45,370 nt of DNA from an uncultured bacterium (GCA_903825415.1 CAIKAN010000014.1:1-45370); one strand, 5' to 3'; numbered from the stretch's first letter, positions 16,255 to 24,647 are shown. Notes: generated by a model from the sequence alone, not told the origin. Program-made: numbers and translations.

Positions 16255-18069
16255 ATGGACGAGCCTACTCTAGAAAATAAAGAGAAGAAGGTTGACGACA
16301 AGATCACGAAGGGCAGCCTCCTGACAGGATTCAAGGTCTTGGTCGGTTATCTTTCAAAATATCGCAAAGATATCATCTTTTTGAGCGTCATTGGCATCCT
16401 ATCCGCTATAGGGAACGGGGTCATACCGTATATCGCCGGAACATTCTTTGATTCCATAATCACTCCGGGTGCGACCATTATTCTGGGAATGTTATTGCCC
16501 ACTTATATGGCACTGCTCATTCTCTGGGCGGTGATACAGATGGCGACCTATTTCTTCGACTGGCGCATACAGATCAAGAGCGAATATCTCTCCAACTATA
16601 TTTGGCTCGATTATGTCGCGAAAGGGTTTGGCTTCCTGGTGAACTTGCCCATGTCCTTTCACAAGAAGAATAAGGTTGGCGAGATAGGCAACAAGATAAC
16701 TATGGCAGCCGGCTCATTGGAGACGATAGTGGGCAGGATAGTCATCGATCTAGCACCGCAGATATTGAGCATAGTGATCGCTCTCATCATAACATTCGCT
16801 TTAAAGCCGCTTCTGGCAGCATTCCTTTGTGTGGGCCTCATCATATACTTATTTGCGATTGTTCGGAATGTAAAACCGCTGAGCAATTATCAAAAAGAAT
16901 ATTACGAAAAAACCTCGGAAATCTACGGGGATGCTTTTGATATGATAGGGAACACGGTGGCCATAAAGCAGGCCACCGCTGAGGCCTACGAAAAGGAGAA
17001 GCTCGTTCGGAAGTCCGGAGAAGCTCTGCCTCTATGGATGAAGCAAGTGAAAGTCTGGGGTACGCTCGGTTTGTACCAGCGCCTTACCATTCTAGGGACT
17101 CAAATATTGATATTTGTATTCTCCGTTTACTATATCCATTCAGGGACTATGACTTTGGGAGAGCTTTTGGCTTTCAATGCCTATGCGGCGATGATATTCG
17201 GGCCATTCGTGACTATTGCCAGGAATTGGCAGACCATCCAGAATGGCATCATCAATATCCAGGAAACAGAGAAAATCTTGGCCATGGAGACGGAGAATTA
17301 CTCGCCGAAGGGCTCAGGCGCGTCTGTGATCCGTGGTGACATAGAATTTGATAAGGTCTCATTCTATTATGACGAAGGGAAGCCGGTCCTTCAGGATATC
17401 TCATTTTCAGTGAAGGCGGGAGATGTCATAGCTTTTGTGGGCGAATCAGGCGTGGGTAAGAGCACTCTCATCGATCTCATTTCGGCTTACCATTTCTCGA
17501 CTCAAGGGGAAGTCAAAATAGATGGACAGCCCATAAAGTCTCTCGATCTCCGTTCTCTCCGTTCGCAGATCGCGGTAGTGCCGCAGGAAGTCGTTCTATT
17601 CAACGACACGATCAAAACCAATATCAAGTATGGTAATTTCTCCGCTTCTGATGAACAAATGGAGGAGGCCGCCAAGAAAGCTCATGCTTATGACTTCATC
17701 CAGACATTTCCTTTGAAATGGGATCAAGTCGTGGGTGAGCGCGGAATCAAGCTCTCAGTGGGTCAAAAGCAGCGCGTGGCGATCGCTCGAGCTATCCTGC
17801 GCGACCCGCGCATTCTCGTCCTGGATGAACCTACAGCGGCTCTCGATGCCGGTTCAGAGAAGATCATCACTGAATCTCTCGACAAGCTCATGGAAGGCAA
17901 GACTACCTTTATCATCGCCCATCGTCTGAGTACGGTCCGCAAGGCTGATAAGATCATAGTTTTCAAGGAAGGGAAGCTTATAGAGTCGGGGACGCATGGC
18001 GAACTAATCAAGATCGAGGGAGGGGAATACAGGAGGCTGTATGAGCTTCAGATAGGGCTACATAGATGA
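16255..18069 (+). CDS. ABC transporter, fused permease and ATPase (MsbA/lipid exporter type)
   Basis: A 604-aa half-transporter expected to work as a homodimer or with another half in the cytoplasmic membrane. The N-terminal ~330 residues form a six-helix exporter domain (helices near 37-58, 75-100, 155-185, 190-210, 275-295 and 305-325). The ATPase domain follows with Walker A GESGVGKST, signature LSVGQKQR, Walker B ILVLDEPTAALD and switch histidine IIAHRLSTVR, all intact. Substrate cannot be told from sequence; lipids, peptides or drugs are typical. A TATAAG box ends six bases before the ATG, suggesting a leaderless mRNA. A toxin-antitoxin pair starts right after it. Confidence 0.9.
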   Translation: MDEPTLENKEKKVDDKITKGSLLTGFKVLVGYLSKYRKDIIFLSVIGILSAIGNGVIPYIAGTFFDSIITPGATIILGMLLPTYMALLILWAVIQMATYFFDWRIQIKSEYLSNYIWLDYVAKGFGFLVNLPMSFHKKNKVGEIGNKITMAAGSLETIVGRIVIDLAPQILSIVIALIITFALKPLLAAFLCVGLIIYLFAIVRNVKPLSNYQKEYYEKTSEIYGDAFDMIGNTVAIKQATAEAYEKEKLVRKSGEALPLWMKQVKVWGTLGLYQRLTILGTQILIFVFSVYYIHSGTMTLGELLAFNAYAAMIFGPFVTIARNWQTIQNGIINIQETEKILAMETENYSPKGSGASVIRGDIEFDKVSFYYDEGKPVLQDISFSVKAGDVIAFVGESGVGKSTLIDLISAYHFSTQGEVKIDGQPIKSLDLRSLRSQIAVVPQEVVLFNDTIKTNIKYGNFSASDEQMEEAAKKAHAYDFIQTFPLKWDQVVGERGIKLSVGQKQRVAIARAILRDPRILVLDEPTAALDAGSEKIITESLDKLMEGKTTFIIAHRLSTVRKADKIIVFKEGKLIESGTHGELIKIEGGEYRRLYELQIGLHR

Positions 18070-18098
18070 TTGTTTTGGTCACCGAAATATGCTATATA
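18070..18098 (+). promoter_or_regulatory. Promoter for the toxin-antitoxin pair (leaderless)
   Basis: TTGTTT (18070-18075), 17-base spacer, TATATA (18093-18098) with an extended -10 TGC in front. The antitoxin ATG at 18105 is six bases after the -10 box, so transcription should start at the A of the ATG. Confidence 0.6.
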
Positions 18099-18104
18099 TT
18101 CACC

Positions 18105-18317
18105 ATGACCACCAAAGCTATGGAAAAGACTATCAGGATTCTATCAAAAGAAGTCAACACGCTTCGTTCATTTTTCATTGATGCGATAAACAGCAGAGAT
18201 GATGAAGGCGCATATAAGGCCGTTTTCGTGAGGGAAGTGTTGAAGGCTGCAAAGCAGAAGGCAGCATTTCAATACTCAGGTAAGGGATCTTTGCTACAGC
18301 AGATCAAGGCTCTATGA
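18105..18317 (+). CDS. Putative antitoxin of a RelE-type pair
   Basis: A 70-aa charged protein directly upstream of, and overlapping by ATGA, a RelE/ParE-type toxin gene, the standard layout of type II toxin-antitoxin operons. It has no clear ribbon-helix-helix or helix-turn-helix signature; a helical N-terminal half (KTIRILSKEVNTLRSFFID) is visible, and the C-terminal part would be expected to wrap the toxin. The ATG at 18105 is preferred to the upstream 18066 frame start because a promoter -10 box ends six bases before it; an ATG at 18120 is also possible. The identification rests mainly on context. Confidence 0.7.
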   Translation: MTTKAMEKTIRILSKEVNTLRSFFIDAINSRDDEGAYKAVFVREVLKAAKQKAAFQYSGKGSLLQQIKAL

Positions 18318-18574
18318 AGATAGTCTATTCAAAAGATTTCATTAAGCAAGCTTCGACTCTCCCAAAGAAAGCTCAAGAAATGTTGGATGTCTCCATGCAT
18401 GTCTTATCAAGAAATCCCTTTTATCCGACTCTGCATACCAAGAATTTGAAAGGAGAGTTGAGTCGGATGTTTTCATTTCGGATAACGAGGGACTGGCGTG
18501 TTATTTTTGTATTTGAAGATAATGACACGATTAGGCTGGTGAAAATAGGTAATAGGAAGGATATCTATAGATAG
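18314..18574 (+). CDS. RelE/ParE-superfamily toxin (probable mRNA interferase)
   Basis: An 86-aa protein with the compact RelE fold signature: N-terminal strand KIVYSKDFIKQ, helices with LPKKAQEMLDV, then NLKGELSRMFSFRITRDWRVIFVFED and the C-terminal strand LVKIGNRKDIYR. Arg and Lys residues in the last two strands are where RelE-like toxins carry their RNA-cleaving residues. Toxins of this group typically cut mRNA on the ribosome and are held in check by the upstream gene product. The start codon overlaps the antitoxin stop, implying translational coupling. Whether it acts on mRNA (RelE) or gyrase (ParE) cannot be told. Confidence 0.85.
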   Translation: MKIVYSKDFIKQASTLPKKAQEMLDVSMHVLSRNPFYPTLHTKNLKGELSRMFSFRITRDWRVIFVFEDNDTIRLVKIGNRKDIYR

Positions 18575-18604
18575 CTCTTCAGAACAATCACCTGAAAATT
18601 CTGT

Positions 18605-18636
18605 ATAAAAAATACAGCGCACCGTGATGGTGCGCG
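18605..18636 (-). terminator. Intrinsic terminator of the small minus-strand gene
   Basis: Read on the minus strand, GCGCACC-ATCAC-GGTGCGC forms a seven-base GC-rich hairpin followed by TGTATTTTTT. It lies 20 bases beyond the stop of the 57-codon gene at 18656-18829. Confidence 0.8.
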
Positions 18637-18655
18637 CTAGCCGTTGTTTGGCCGG

Positions 18656-18829
18656 TCATTTGCGGAATCTCTTCCTTGGTTTGGGTGGGAAGACTTCTTC
18701 AACATATCTTGGTGAGCTCCTGAAGACTTGTGACAATGGAGCTAAGAAAGTGAACGGCTTTCTGTGTGGCCATTCTCTTCCGCTTCGCAGATAACCAGCC
18801 GTTGCAGCCAAACCTATGGGTATTTTCAT
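18656..18829 (-). CDS. 57-aa basic small protein, function unknown
   Basis: An ATG-started reading frame of 57 codons, too short for usual ORF cut-offs. The product begins MKIPIGLAATAGYLRSG and ends in the very basic KPRKRFRK. It has an AAAGG ribosome-binding site about six bases before the ATG, a possible promoter (TTGCAA, 17 bases, CATATT on the minus strand) shared divergently with dnaG, and a strong terminator behind it. This full set of signals, rather than any homology, supports it as a real gene. It accounts for most of the 350-base gap between the toxin gene and dnaG. No family is recognised. Confidence 0.6.
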   Translation of the reverse strand: MKIPIGLAATAGYLRSGREWPHRKPFTFLAPLSQVFRSSPRYVEEVFPPKPRKRFRK

Positions 18830-18926
18830 ATTGTGCCTTTGGTGTGCTTTTTGAATATGGTATCACATGACTTCATTTGCAAAAAGCACTCTTTATAAAT
18901 CCTCCCCAATACCTTATACTCTCTCT

Positions 18927-20792
18927 ATGAATCGCAATGTTGTAGACCAGATAAAGGCCCGATTGCAGATAGAAGACGTCATCGGCTCCTATGTGAAGCT
19001 CGAGCATGCCGGCAAATCGCTGAAGGCCAAATGCCCGTTTCATAATGAGAAAAGCGCATCCTTTTTCGTTTCACCAGATAGGGGAGGATACTACTGTTTC
19101 GGCTGCGGCGCTAAGGGAGATATTTTCACTTTTGTGGAGCAATTCGAGGGACTAGATTTCCGAGGAGCTTTGAAGGTTCTTGCGGAGAAGGCAGGAGTGC
19201 CATTGGTTTTCGATCAGAAGGCGGATGGAGAGCGAGATAGGCTTTACGCTGTAATGGAGGAAGCGGCTAAATACTTTGAGGCGCAGTTAATTAATTCAAA
19301 AGAGGCAACTGAATATGTGAATGGGCGTGGCATCAATGATTCAACCAAGAAAGAATTTCGAATTGGCTGGGCGCCTGACGCTTGGAGGAATCTTTCTGTT
19401 TACTTGAAAGGAAAAGGATTCAATGAATCAGCGATGGAGAAAGCAGGATTAGTGAAGAAGAAAGAGGTTGAGCAATCCGTTGAGGCGAGAAAGGTCGGAG
19501 AGTCGCCCGATAGGGCGATCTCGTCGACCTTTGTCGCCGATAAAAGGATTGCTCAACCGGTCGCAAGTAATTCTAATTCCAACTGTTATGATCGCTTTCG
19601 AGGAAGAATAATGTTTCCAATCTTCGATTCAAGCGGTCGCGTTATCGCATTCTCTGGGCGGATCTTGAAAGCTGATGATCAGAGTGCTAAATACATTAAT
19701 AGTCCCGATACTCCTTTGTATGATAAATCCCAAGTCCTTTATGGATTGGATAAGGCCAAGAATGAGATCAGGCGCATGAATTATTCCATCTTCGTAGAAG
19801 GGCAGATGGATTTGGTCATGTCACATCAGGCGGGGATAAAGAATACTGTGGCTGCTTCCGGTACGGCTATGGGGGATGAAGTGGCGAATGAAGCGGGAAT
19901 AGTCAGCAATCTCGGTCTTGTTAGAAGGCTTTCTCCTAATGTCATAATCGCCTTCGATTCTGATTCGGCGGGTAAGAAGGCTTCTATGAGAGCTGCGGGC
20001 ATAGCTTTGTCTCTAGGGATGGATGTGAAGATTGCCGAGATCGTTGGCGGTAAAGATCCCGCTGATCTGGTTAAGGTGAATGTAGAGAATTGGAAAACTG
20101 TTTTGAGAAATGCCAAGCCGATAGTCGAATTCGAGCTGAACAATGTTTTGGCTGATAACCCGGATCCGCGTAAATTACCACGCGCTTTGCGAGAACGAGT
20201 TTTCCCATTCTTGGTAAAGATAGATAGCTCCATGGACAAGGCCCATTTCGTGAAGATGATCGCTGATCGGGCCAAGATTACCGAGAGCGCCGTTTGGGAA
20301 GACTTGAAGAAGATGCCGATTTCGGGAGGTCCGACCTCCAGAGCTCCGAGTGATTCGGGAGGTCCGACCTCCAGAAATCAACCAGCCGGCGGCCACATCG
20401 ACCTTGTCTCTCGCCGCATATTCGGCTTGCTCGCTCTGATGGATAAAAAGATCAAGGAAGAAGCCGAAAAATATCGCGAGCTGATGAAAAAGATCGCTGG
20501 TGACCGCTATGAAGATCATGTGAAAAGATCATCTGCGACCATGGTCGACCATGTATTCGAAGCTGAGGCTTTATATGGAGACGATGAGCCTTCATGGCAT
20601 CGCCATATGAAAGAGCTTCTTTTCAATTATGAGATAGATATGATAAATGATGAGCTTGTGAAGACGATGCAGGAATTGAAAGCCGCTGAACACGCCAATG
20701 ATCAAGGTTTGGTCATAGAATTGGCAAAGAAATGCCAGGCATTATCTATCAGGAAAGCGGAAGTGGCGAAGAAAGGAAGGGACGCGCTATAA
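18927..20792 (+). CDS. dnaG: DNA primase
   Basis: A 621-aa primase that makes RNA primers for replication. The zinc-binding CHC2 domain shows C36-P-F-H39 and C57-F-G-C60. The catalytic core follows with YDRFRGRIMFPIFD, and the TOPRIM acidic motifs IFVEGQMD and IIAFDSDSAGKK. The C-terminal ~150 residues form a helical, helicase-interaction-like region. The ATG chosen starts the conserved NVVDQIKARLQIEDVI; a longer frame start at 18867 is excluded by a TATACT box ending six bases upstream. Two palindromic insertions lie in frame: 19466-19558, adding about 31 residues before the core domain, and 20325-20372, adding two DSGGPTSR-like repeats in the linker before the C-terminal region. Confidence 0.96.
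   Translation: MNRNVVDQIKARLQIEDVIGSYVKLEHAGKSLKAKCPFHNEKSASFFVSPDRGGYYCFGCGAKGDIFTFVEQFEGLDFRGALKVLAEKAGVPLVFDQKADGERDRLYAVMEEAAKYFEAQLINSKEATEYVNGRGINDSTKKEFRIGWAPDAWRNLSVYLKGKGFNESAMEKAGLVKKKEVEQSVEARKVGESPDRAISSTFVADKRIAQPVASNSNSNCYDRFRGRIMFPIFDSSGRVIAFSGRILKADDQSAKYINSPDTPLYDKSQVLYGLDKAKNEIRRMNYSIFVEGQMDLVMSHQAGIKNTVAASGTAMGDEVANEAGIVSNLGLVRRLSPNVIIAFDSDSAGKKASMRAAGIALSLGMDVKIAEIVGGKDPADLVKVNVENWKTVLRNAKPIVEFELNNVLADNPDPRKLPRALRERVFPFLVKIDSSMDKAHFVKMIADRAKITESAVWEDLKKMPISGGPTSRAPSDSGGPTSRNQPAGGHIDLVSRRIFGLLALMDKKIKEEAEKYRELMKKIAGDRYEDHVKRSSATMVDHVFEAEALYGDDEPSWHRHMKELLFNYEIDMINDELVKTMQELKAAEHANDQGLVIELAKKCQALSIRKAEVAKKGRDAL
19466..19558 (+). repeat. 93-bp palindromic element inserted in frame in dnaG
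   Basis: GGTTGAGCAATCC (19466-19478) is perfectly complementary to 19546-19558; inside, a block with GGCGA, AAAGGTCG and TCGCCC pairs with its partner up to a four-base loop (19509-19512). The element is 93 bases, exactly 31 codons, and is read through without a stop. It encodes a charged, non-conserved stretch (about residues 181-211) absent from ordinary primases, immediately before the conserved YDRFRGR motif. Confidence 0.85.
20325..20372 (+). repeat. Two GGAGGTCCGACCTCC palindromes in frame in dnaG
   Basis: Exact copies at 20325-20339 and 20358-20372, 33 bases (11 codons) apart, each flanked by TTCG and AGA so that the unit is a direct repeat. Each palindrome has seven-base arms around one central C. 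They encode SGGPTSR twice, in the linker between the catalytic core and the C-terminal region. The same 15-mer occurs twice inside rsmE. Confidence 0.95.
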
Positions 20793-20799
20793 TACTCCC

Positions 20800-21528
20800 A
20801 TGCAGACATACGCCATCCGTTCCAATGCGATGTTCCTCGACCGGCCCTTTCGTGAGTATGTGCTCACGATTAAGGATCTGCCGTCGGAAGAGAAGCCTCG
20901 CGAAAAAATCATAGCTCAGGGTCCCGAATCATTGAGTATTCGAGAGCTTTTGGCTTTAGTATTGATCAATGGGACGGTCAAAGAAGATGTCTTGGAAATG
21001 ACCAATCGCATCATCCGTGAATATGGCGAAAAGAGCATATTATCGGAGAAGAGCGCCGAGAAGCTTTCCAAAGACGTCGATATCCCCATAGTCAAAGCCT
21101 GCCAGATCGTGGCTTGTGGGGAATTGGGCCGTCGCTTCTTTGATCGGAGCCAGAATGGCTTTACGACGATCCGTAGCGCCAAAGACGCGTATGAATATCT
21201 GCAGGATATGCGCAATCTGCCAAAAGAGCATCTTAGAGGCTTGTATCTGAACAGCCACAATAGGGTCATCCGTGATGAAGTCATTTCTATCGGTACCATC
21301 AATTCCAATATGATCCATCCCCGCGAAGTTTTCAGACCAGCCATAGAATCTAACGCTTCCGCCGTAGTCTTGGCGCACAATCATCCTTCGGGAGAAGCTG
21401 TCGCCAGTCCGGAAGATATCGAGATCACCAAGCAGCTCATCCAAGCGGGCAAAATCCTAGGCATCTCCTTGCTCGACCATGTCATCATCACCAAAGATGC
21501 TTTTTCAAGCATCGAAGCGAACTATTAA
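20800..21528 (+). CDS. radC: RadC-family JAMM-domain protein
   Basis: A 242-aa UPF0758/RadC protein. The N-terminal part contains the helix-hairpin-helix region (GPESLSIRELLALVLINGT). The C-terminal JAMM domain keeps the full metal motif, with H193-N-H195-P-S-G and Ser203/Asp206, and an upstream strand with the GLYLNSHNRVI segment. RadC proteins were once linked to DNA repair, but the biochemical role is unsettled. A perfect TATAAT (20788-20793) ends six bases before the ATG, inside the last codons of dnaG, so radC probably has its own leaderless transcript despite being seven bases behind dnaG. Confidence 0.93.
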   Translation: MQTYAIRSNAMFLDRPFREYVLTIKDLPSEEKPREKIIAQGPESLSIRELLALVLINGTVKEDVLEMTNRIIREYGEKSILSEKSAEKLSKDVDIPIVKACQIVACGELGRRFFDRSQNGFTTIRSAKDAYEYLQDMRNLPKEHLRGLYLNSHNRVIRDEVISIGTINSNMIHPREVFRPAIESNASAVVLAHNHPSGEAVASPEDIEITKQLIQAGKILGISLLDHVIITKDAFSSIEANY

Positions 21529-21589
21529 GCAGTTGAAGGAATTTTAACTTAAATATAGACATTGAAGTTCTAGCGGGGTGATATCTCCT

Positions 21590-21795
21590 AGAATTTTCAA
21601 TTTACAAATTCCAATTTACAATGAATTTACAATGTTCAAATTATCAACTATCAGATACGGGTATGTATCCTGTTTGAAAATTTCTCAATTGAAAATTCAT
21701 TGTAAATTGGAATTTGCCTGCCCTGCGAAGCTCCGAGGTAACTTGTGGTGAGCTAGTCGAACCACGAGGAGCGAAGTAGGGAAAATTGAAAATTC
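21590..21795. repeat. AT-rich palindromic repeat, copy 3, with embedded GC-rich block
   Basis: The left arm (AATTTTCAATTTACAAATTC..., from about 21593) is complementary to two right-arm pieces, one around 21690-21716 and the end near 21780-21795; a GC-rich block (about 21717-21778) is inserted in the right arm. The block resembles 16117-16157 in reverse. Apart from this repeat, the 334-base gap between radC and the next gene shows only an A/T-rich leader. Confidence 0.75.
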
Positions 21796-21862
21796 ATGTA
21801 AATATCTTCTCGAAAAGAATCATATCTTTGTGTTTAGTTAGAATCCTTCAATCTCCAAAACA

Positions 21863-22180
21863 ATGTTACGCGATTACACTATCACCTCGCCGTCTTTGTG
21901 CGGCATTCTTAGCCATGAATTAGTAGAGTATAATAATCTCCGCAGGCCGGAGAATATAGAGAGGATATTCGATCGGCCGTCAAAACATAGACTTACTGAA
22001 GAAGAAAGCACGACAAGGCGCAAAGCCCTTGAAGAATACTTCCATGACCTATACGGCATCCTTATGAAAGAGATCTCCGAATTTTCGATCGCCGCTGAAG
22101 CTCTACCGGATAAAGCAGTTAGATTGCAGGCCATATTACAGGAGTTCGTTAAGGTGAAGGGACTGCTTACTGAGAAGTGA
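21863..22180 (+). CDS. Small helical protein, function unknown
   Basis: A 105-aa soluble, charged and probably all-helical protein. No signal peptide, membrane segment or motif is visible, and no family is recognised. A TAGAAT box lies about 18 bases before the ATG, though without a clear -35. It is followed by a palindromic repeat and then the murD promoter, so it appears to be its own unit. Confidence 0.5.
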   Translation: MLRDYTITSPSLCGILSHELVEYNNLRRPENIERIFDRPSKHRLTEEESTTRRKALEEYFHDLYGILMKEISEFSIAAEALPDKAVRLQAILQEFVKVKGLLTEK

Positions 22181-22190
22181 GATAGTAGGG

Positions 22191-22262
22191 CCTGGCCACT
22201 AGTGATTAGCCACTAGTATCTTGCTGCTGACGTTCACTAGTGGCTAAACCCTAGTGGCTAGT
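22191..22262. repeat. Palindromic repeat, TTAGCCACTAG family, copy 2
   Basis: Contains GGCCACTAGTGATTAGCC and, on the other arm, TTCACTAGTGGCTAAACC and CCTAGTGGCTAG, around a TTGCTGCTGACG centre. It aligns closely with the copy at 33358-33446 and more loosely with 5047-5098. Confidence 0.85.
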
Positions 22263-22308
22263 CGCTTTGCCATTTCTGGATTTCCGCCTTTTGCTCTATA
22301 ATACCCTC

Positions 22309-23640
22309 ATGACTTCCCGTGACTATTTCAAAGGCAAAAGGATAGCGATGATAGGCTTAGGCCCTCATGGAGAAATGATCGACGATGCTCGATTTCTGAT
22401 TAAGAGCGGGGCGTTATTGTCTATATATGATCTTCGCAGCGAAGCCAGGCTGAAAAGCCATTTGGTCTTTTTAAGATCGGTCGGATTGGCCAATTATGTC
22501 TGCGGATCTATCCCAGCCGATGATCTGCTCGACATGGATATGATCATCCTATCGCATGAATATCCTCGCAATTCGCTATTTCTCAAACAAGCCCAAGAAA
22601 AGGGCGTGACTATCGAATACCCCGAGACTCTATTTTTCAAGCTTTCACCGCCTCTGACCTTGGTGGGAGTGATGGGATCTTGTGGTAAAGCAACCGTGCT
22701 CTCTATGCTTGCTCCTCTCCTCGAGTCTGTATGCGAATCACCGTCTGATCATGAGGCTCCTGCCCAGTCATGCTTTGTCGTAGACCCAGAGGCTAGGGGA
22801 GGCATCCTCTCTTTCCTGAAAAAAGCCCGAAATGGGGATATCATGCTCATGCGCATGACGGGGCTTATGATGAAAGAGCTCTATGGCATGAGGATCAGCC
22901 CTCAAGTGTCCGTCTTCACTACTGTGCCGTCTCCGGCGATGTACGATGAATCGCCGTTCGAGATATTGTCATATCAGACTTATAACAATTTCATAGTCGC
23001 GAGCGATGAGGTCATCGACGCGACTCGAGTATACAAGTTCGATAGCAAGGCCAAGATGCTGCGAACCAAGGCCACGATGGTTCCCTCAGAATGGGATTTC
23101 AAAGGGCGCTCTCATGATCGTGATAATGCCGCTTTGGCGCTTCAAGTAGCTAGGCTCTTCAAGGTGCCTGAAGAGAAGATCCAGGAGATCCTCGAGGCTT
23201 GGAAGCCTCTCAAGGGCAGATTGGAATTGGTGAAAAAGATCAAGAGCACGGAGTTTTATAACGATACAGCTTCAGTTTCTCCAGACGCGACGATCGCGGG
23301 GATGAGATCTCTCTCGACCGATAAAGATCTGGTTTTGATATTTGGTGGTGCTCAGAGCGGGTCTGATTACAAGGCATTCAGCGAAGTTTTGCCGAAGTAT
23401 GCGCATACCATGATCCTTTTACCTGGCAGCGGCACTATCCGGCATAGGAAGATGCTGCAAGGCCTAGATGGAATGGAGGTATTGTCAGTGCCATCGATCG
23501 AAGAAGCTGTGCTTTTGGCTCGGGAGAAGATCCATACTGGAGACAAGGTCCTATTCAGCCCAGGCTTTGATGCCGGTGGATTTGATGTTTCCAGAAAAGA
23601 GAGAGGAGAGAGGTTTGTGAGAGCGGTGAGATCGTTGTAA
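22309..23640 (+). CDS. murD: MurD-like Mur ligase (UDP-MurNAc-alanine--D-glutamate ligase family)
   Basis: A 443-aa protein with the three-domain Mur ligase layout: a Rossmann-like N-terminal domain (KRIAMIGLGPHGEM), a central ATPase domain and a C-terminal domain starting near GRLELVKKIKSTEFYNDTASVSPDATIAGMRSL, which is characteristic of MurD. MurD adds D-Glu to UDP-MurNAc-L-Ala in peptidoglycan synthesis. The ATP-binding loop reads GSCGKAT (residues 123-129) where the family has GTNGKTT; the residue after the lysine, which helps bind Mg-ATP, is Ala. Activity is therefore uncertain. A TATAAT box ends six bases before the ATG, fixing the start and implying a leaderless mRNA. Confidence 0.82.
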   Translation: MTSRDYFKGKRIAMIGLGPHGEMIDDARFLIKSGALLSIYDLRSEARLKSHLVFLRSVGLANYVCGSIPADDLLDMDMIILSHEYPRNSLFLKQAQEKGVTIEYPETLFFKLSPPLTLVGVMGSCGKATVLSMLAPLLESVCESPSDHEAPAQSCFVVDPEARGGILSFLKKARNGDIMLMRMTGLMMKELYGMRISPQVSVFTTVPSPAMYDESPFEILSYQTYNNFIVASDEVIDATRVYKFDSKAKMLRTKATMVPSEWDFKGRSHDRDNAALALQVARLFKVPEEKIQEILEAWKPLKGRLELVKKIKSTEFYNDTASVSPDATIAGMRSLSTDKDLVLIFGGAQSGSDYKAFSEVLPKYAHTMILLPGSGTIRHRKMLQGLDGMEVLSVPSIEEAVLLAREKIHTGDKVLFSPGFDAGGFDVSRKERGERFVRAVRSL

Positions 23641-23654
23641 TGTAAAGTCGAATC

Positions 23655-23757
23655 ACGTTAGCCGCGACCGTCGCAGGCAGCGACAAGTGGCGACTTTCGC
23701 GTAGCGAAGCGGAGCGAAACGAAGGCACTTGTCGTGCCGAGGAGGGAGCGAGGTAGT
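23655..23757 (+). repeat. Dispersed GC-rich repeat, copy 1
   Basis: This segment is highly similar, in reverse complement, to 44797-44900: both contain AGCCGCGACCGTCGCAGGC, GCGACAAGTGGCGACTTT, GAAGGCACTT and GCCGAGGAGGGAGC. It has internal pairing (CGACAAGTG with CACTTGTCG). It lies between the convergent ends of murD and the PLP-enzyme gene. Confidence 0.9.
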
Positions 23758-23765
23758 TTTTCAAA

Positions 23766-24641
23766 TCAATCTCCGCATACCAAACACACCACCGCCCCCT
23801 CGATCTCATATCCCATATATACTGCCTGCATAGCTCCGACGATGGAGAGCGCGCTATTGTTCGATATTTGAAGATCGGTATGCTCTCCGACCAATTCAAG
23901 GGCTGCTTGGATATTCTCATTTGTTGCGCACCAAGCTTGACCGCCCGTTTTCTCTATCAAGGGAACAAGCATGTCTTTACGAAAAGCCGTCTGGTCTACT
24001 ATAGCGTCAGCGATCGATCTTTCGTCTGGAATATCGAATGTTTCGAAAGCATCAGCGATCTTGTGGCAAGAAGAGGTTTGAACGATATGCACTTGGGTCT
24101 TTAGTTTATTCTTCAGGAAATAGTCAGCCAGAGCTTGCGCCGTGGTCCCTGAAGATGTGCCTATGAAGACGGCTCCTAAGTTTTTTATCTCACATAATTC
24201 TTGCGCCAGTGATTCATATCCGATCAGGGCTAGGTCATCTGTAGATTGTCGCAAGCTCCGACAGCCTTCATTCGCCGCTTGAGTCAAGGCTTGAAGAGGC
24301 CGCTCTTTGGTAAGCACGCGTACATCGTCGTCCGTCAGTTTCATCAGCTTATCTTTCTTGTGCGGAGAGATATTATTCCCCACGAAGATGTCGAGAGTGA
24401 TAGGGGAATCCGCGCAGCTAGCATTTAGTTTATTTATGTACAAAGCGGCGGCCAAGGCTGCATTTCCTGAAGATGAAATGGCGAATCGTCGATCGCCATT
24501 CTTGATATAATGATCGATCATCACGGGAATAGATCGTCCCTTATGAGAGCCATACGGATGGAGGTCCTCGCGTTTGAAATATAGGTCAGACAGACCGATA
24601 GCTTTGCCTAATTCATCATGTTTTTCATGCGGAGTGATCAT
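23766..24641 (-). CDS. PLP-dependent enzyme of fold type II (threonine synthase / tryptophan synthase beta-like)
   Basis: A 291-aa protein. The PLP lysine is expected in YFKREDLHPYGSHKGR (about residues 20-35), the position used by fold type II enzymes. SSSGNAALAAALY matches the substrate-loop motif and GTSSGTTAQAL the phosphate-binding turn. It is shorter than threonine synthase (350-450 aa) and lacks regulatory domains. The exact reaction (threonine synthase, cysteine synthase-like or a deaminase) cannot be settled from sequence. The promoter TTGCCA, 17 bases, TAGACT on the minus strand ends six bases before the ATG, so the mRNA is probably leaderless. Confidence 0.8.
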   Translation of the reverse strand: MITPHEKHDELGKAIGLSDLYFKREDLHPYGSHKGRSIPVMIDHYIKNGDRRFAISSSGNAALAAALYINKLNASCADSPITLDIFVGNNISPHKKDKLMKLTDDDVRVLTKERPLQALTQAANEGCRSLRQSTDDLALIGYESLAQELCEIKNLGAVFIGTSSGTTAQALADYFLKNKLKTQVHIVQTSSCHKIADAFETFDIPDERSIADAIVDQTAFRKDMLVPLIEKTGGQAWCATNENIQAALELVGEHTDLQISNNSALSIVGAMQAVYMGYEIEGAVVCLVCGD

Positions 24642-24647
24642 GTGTAT

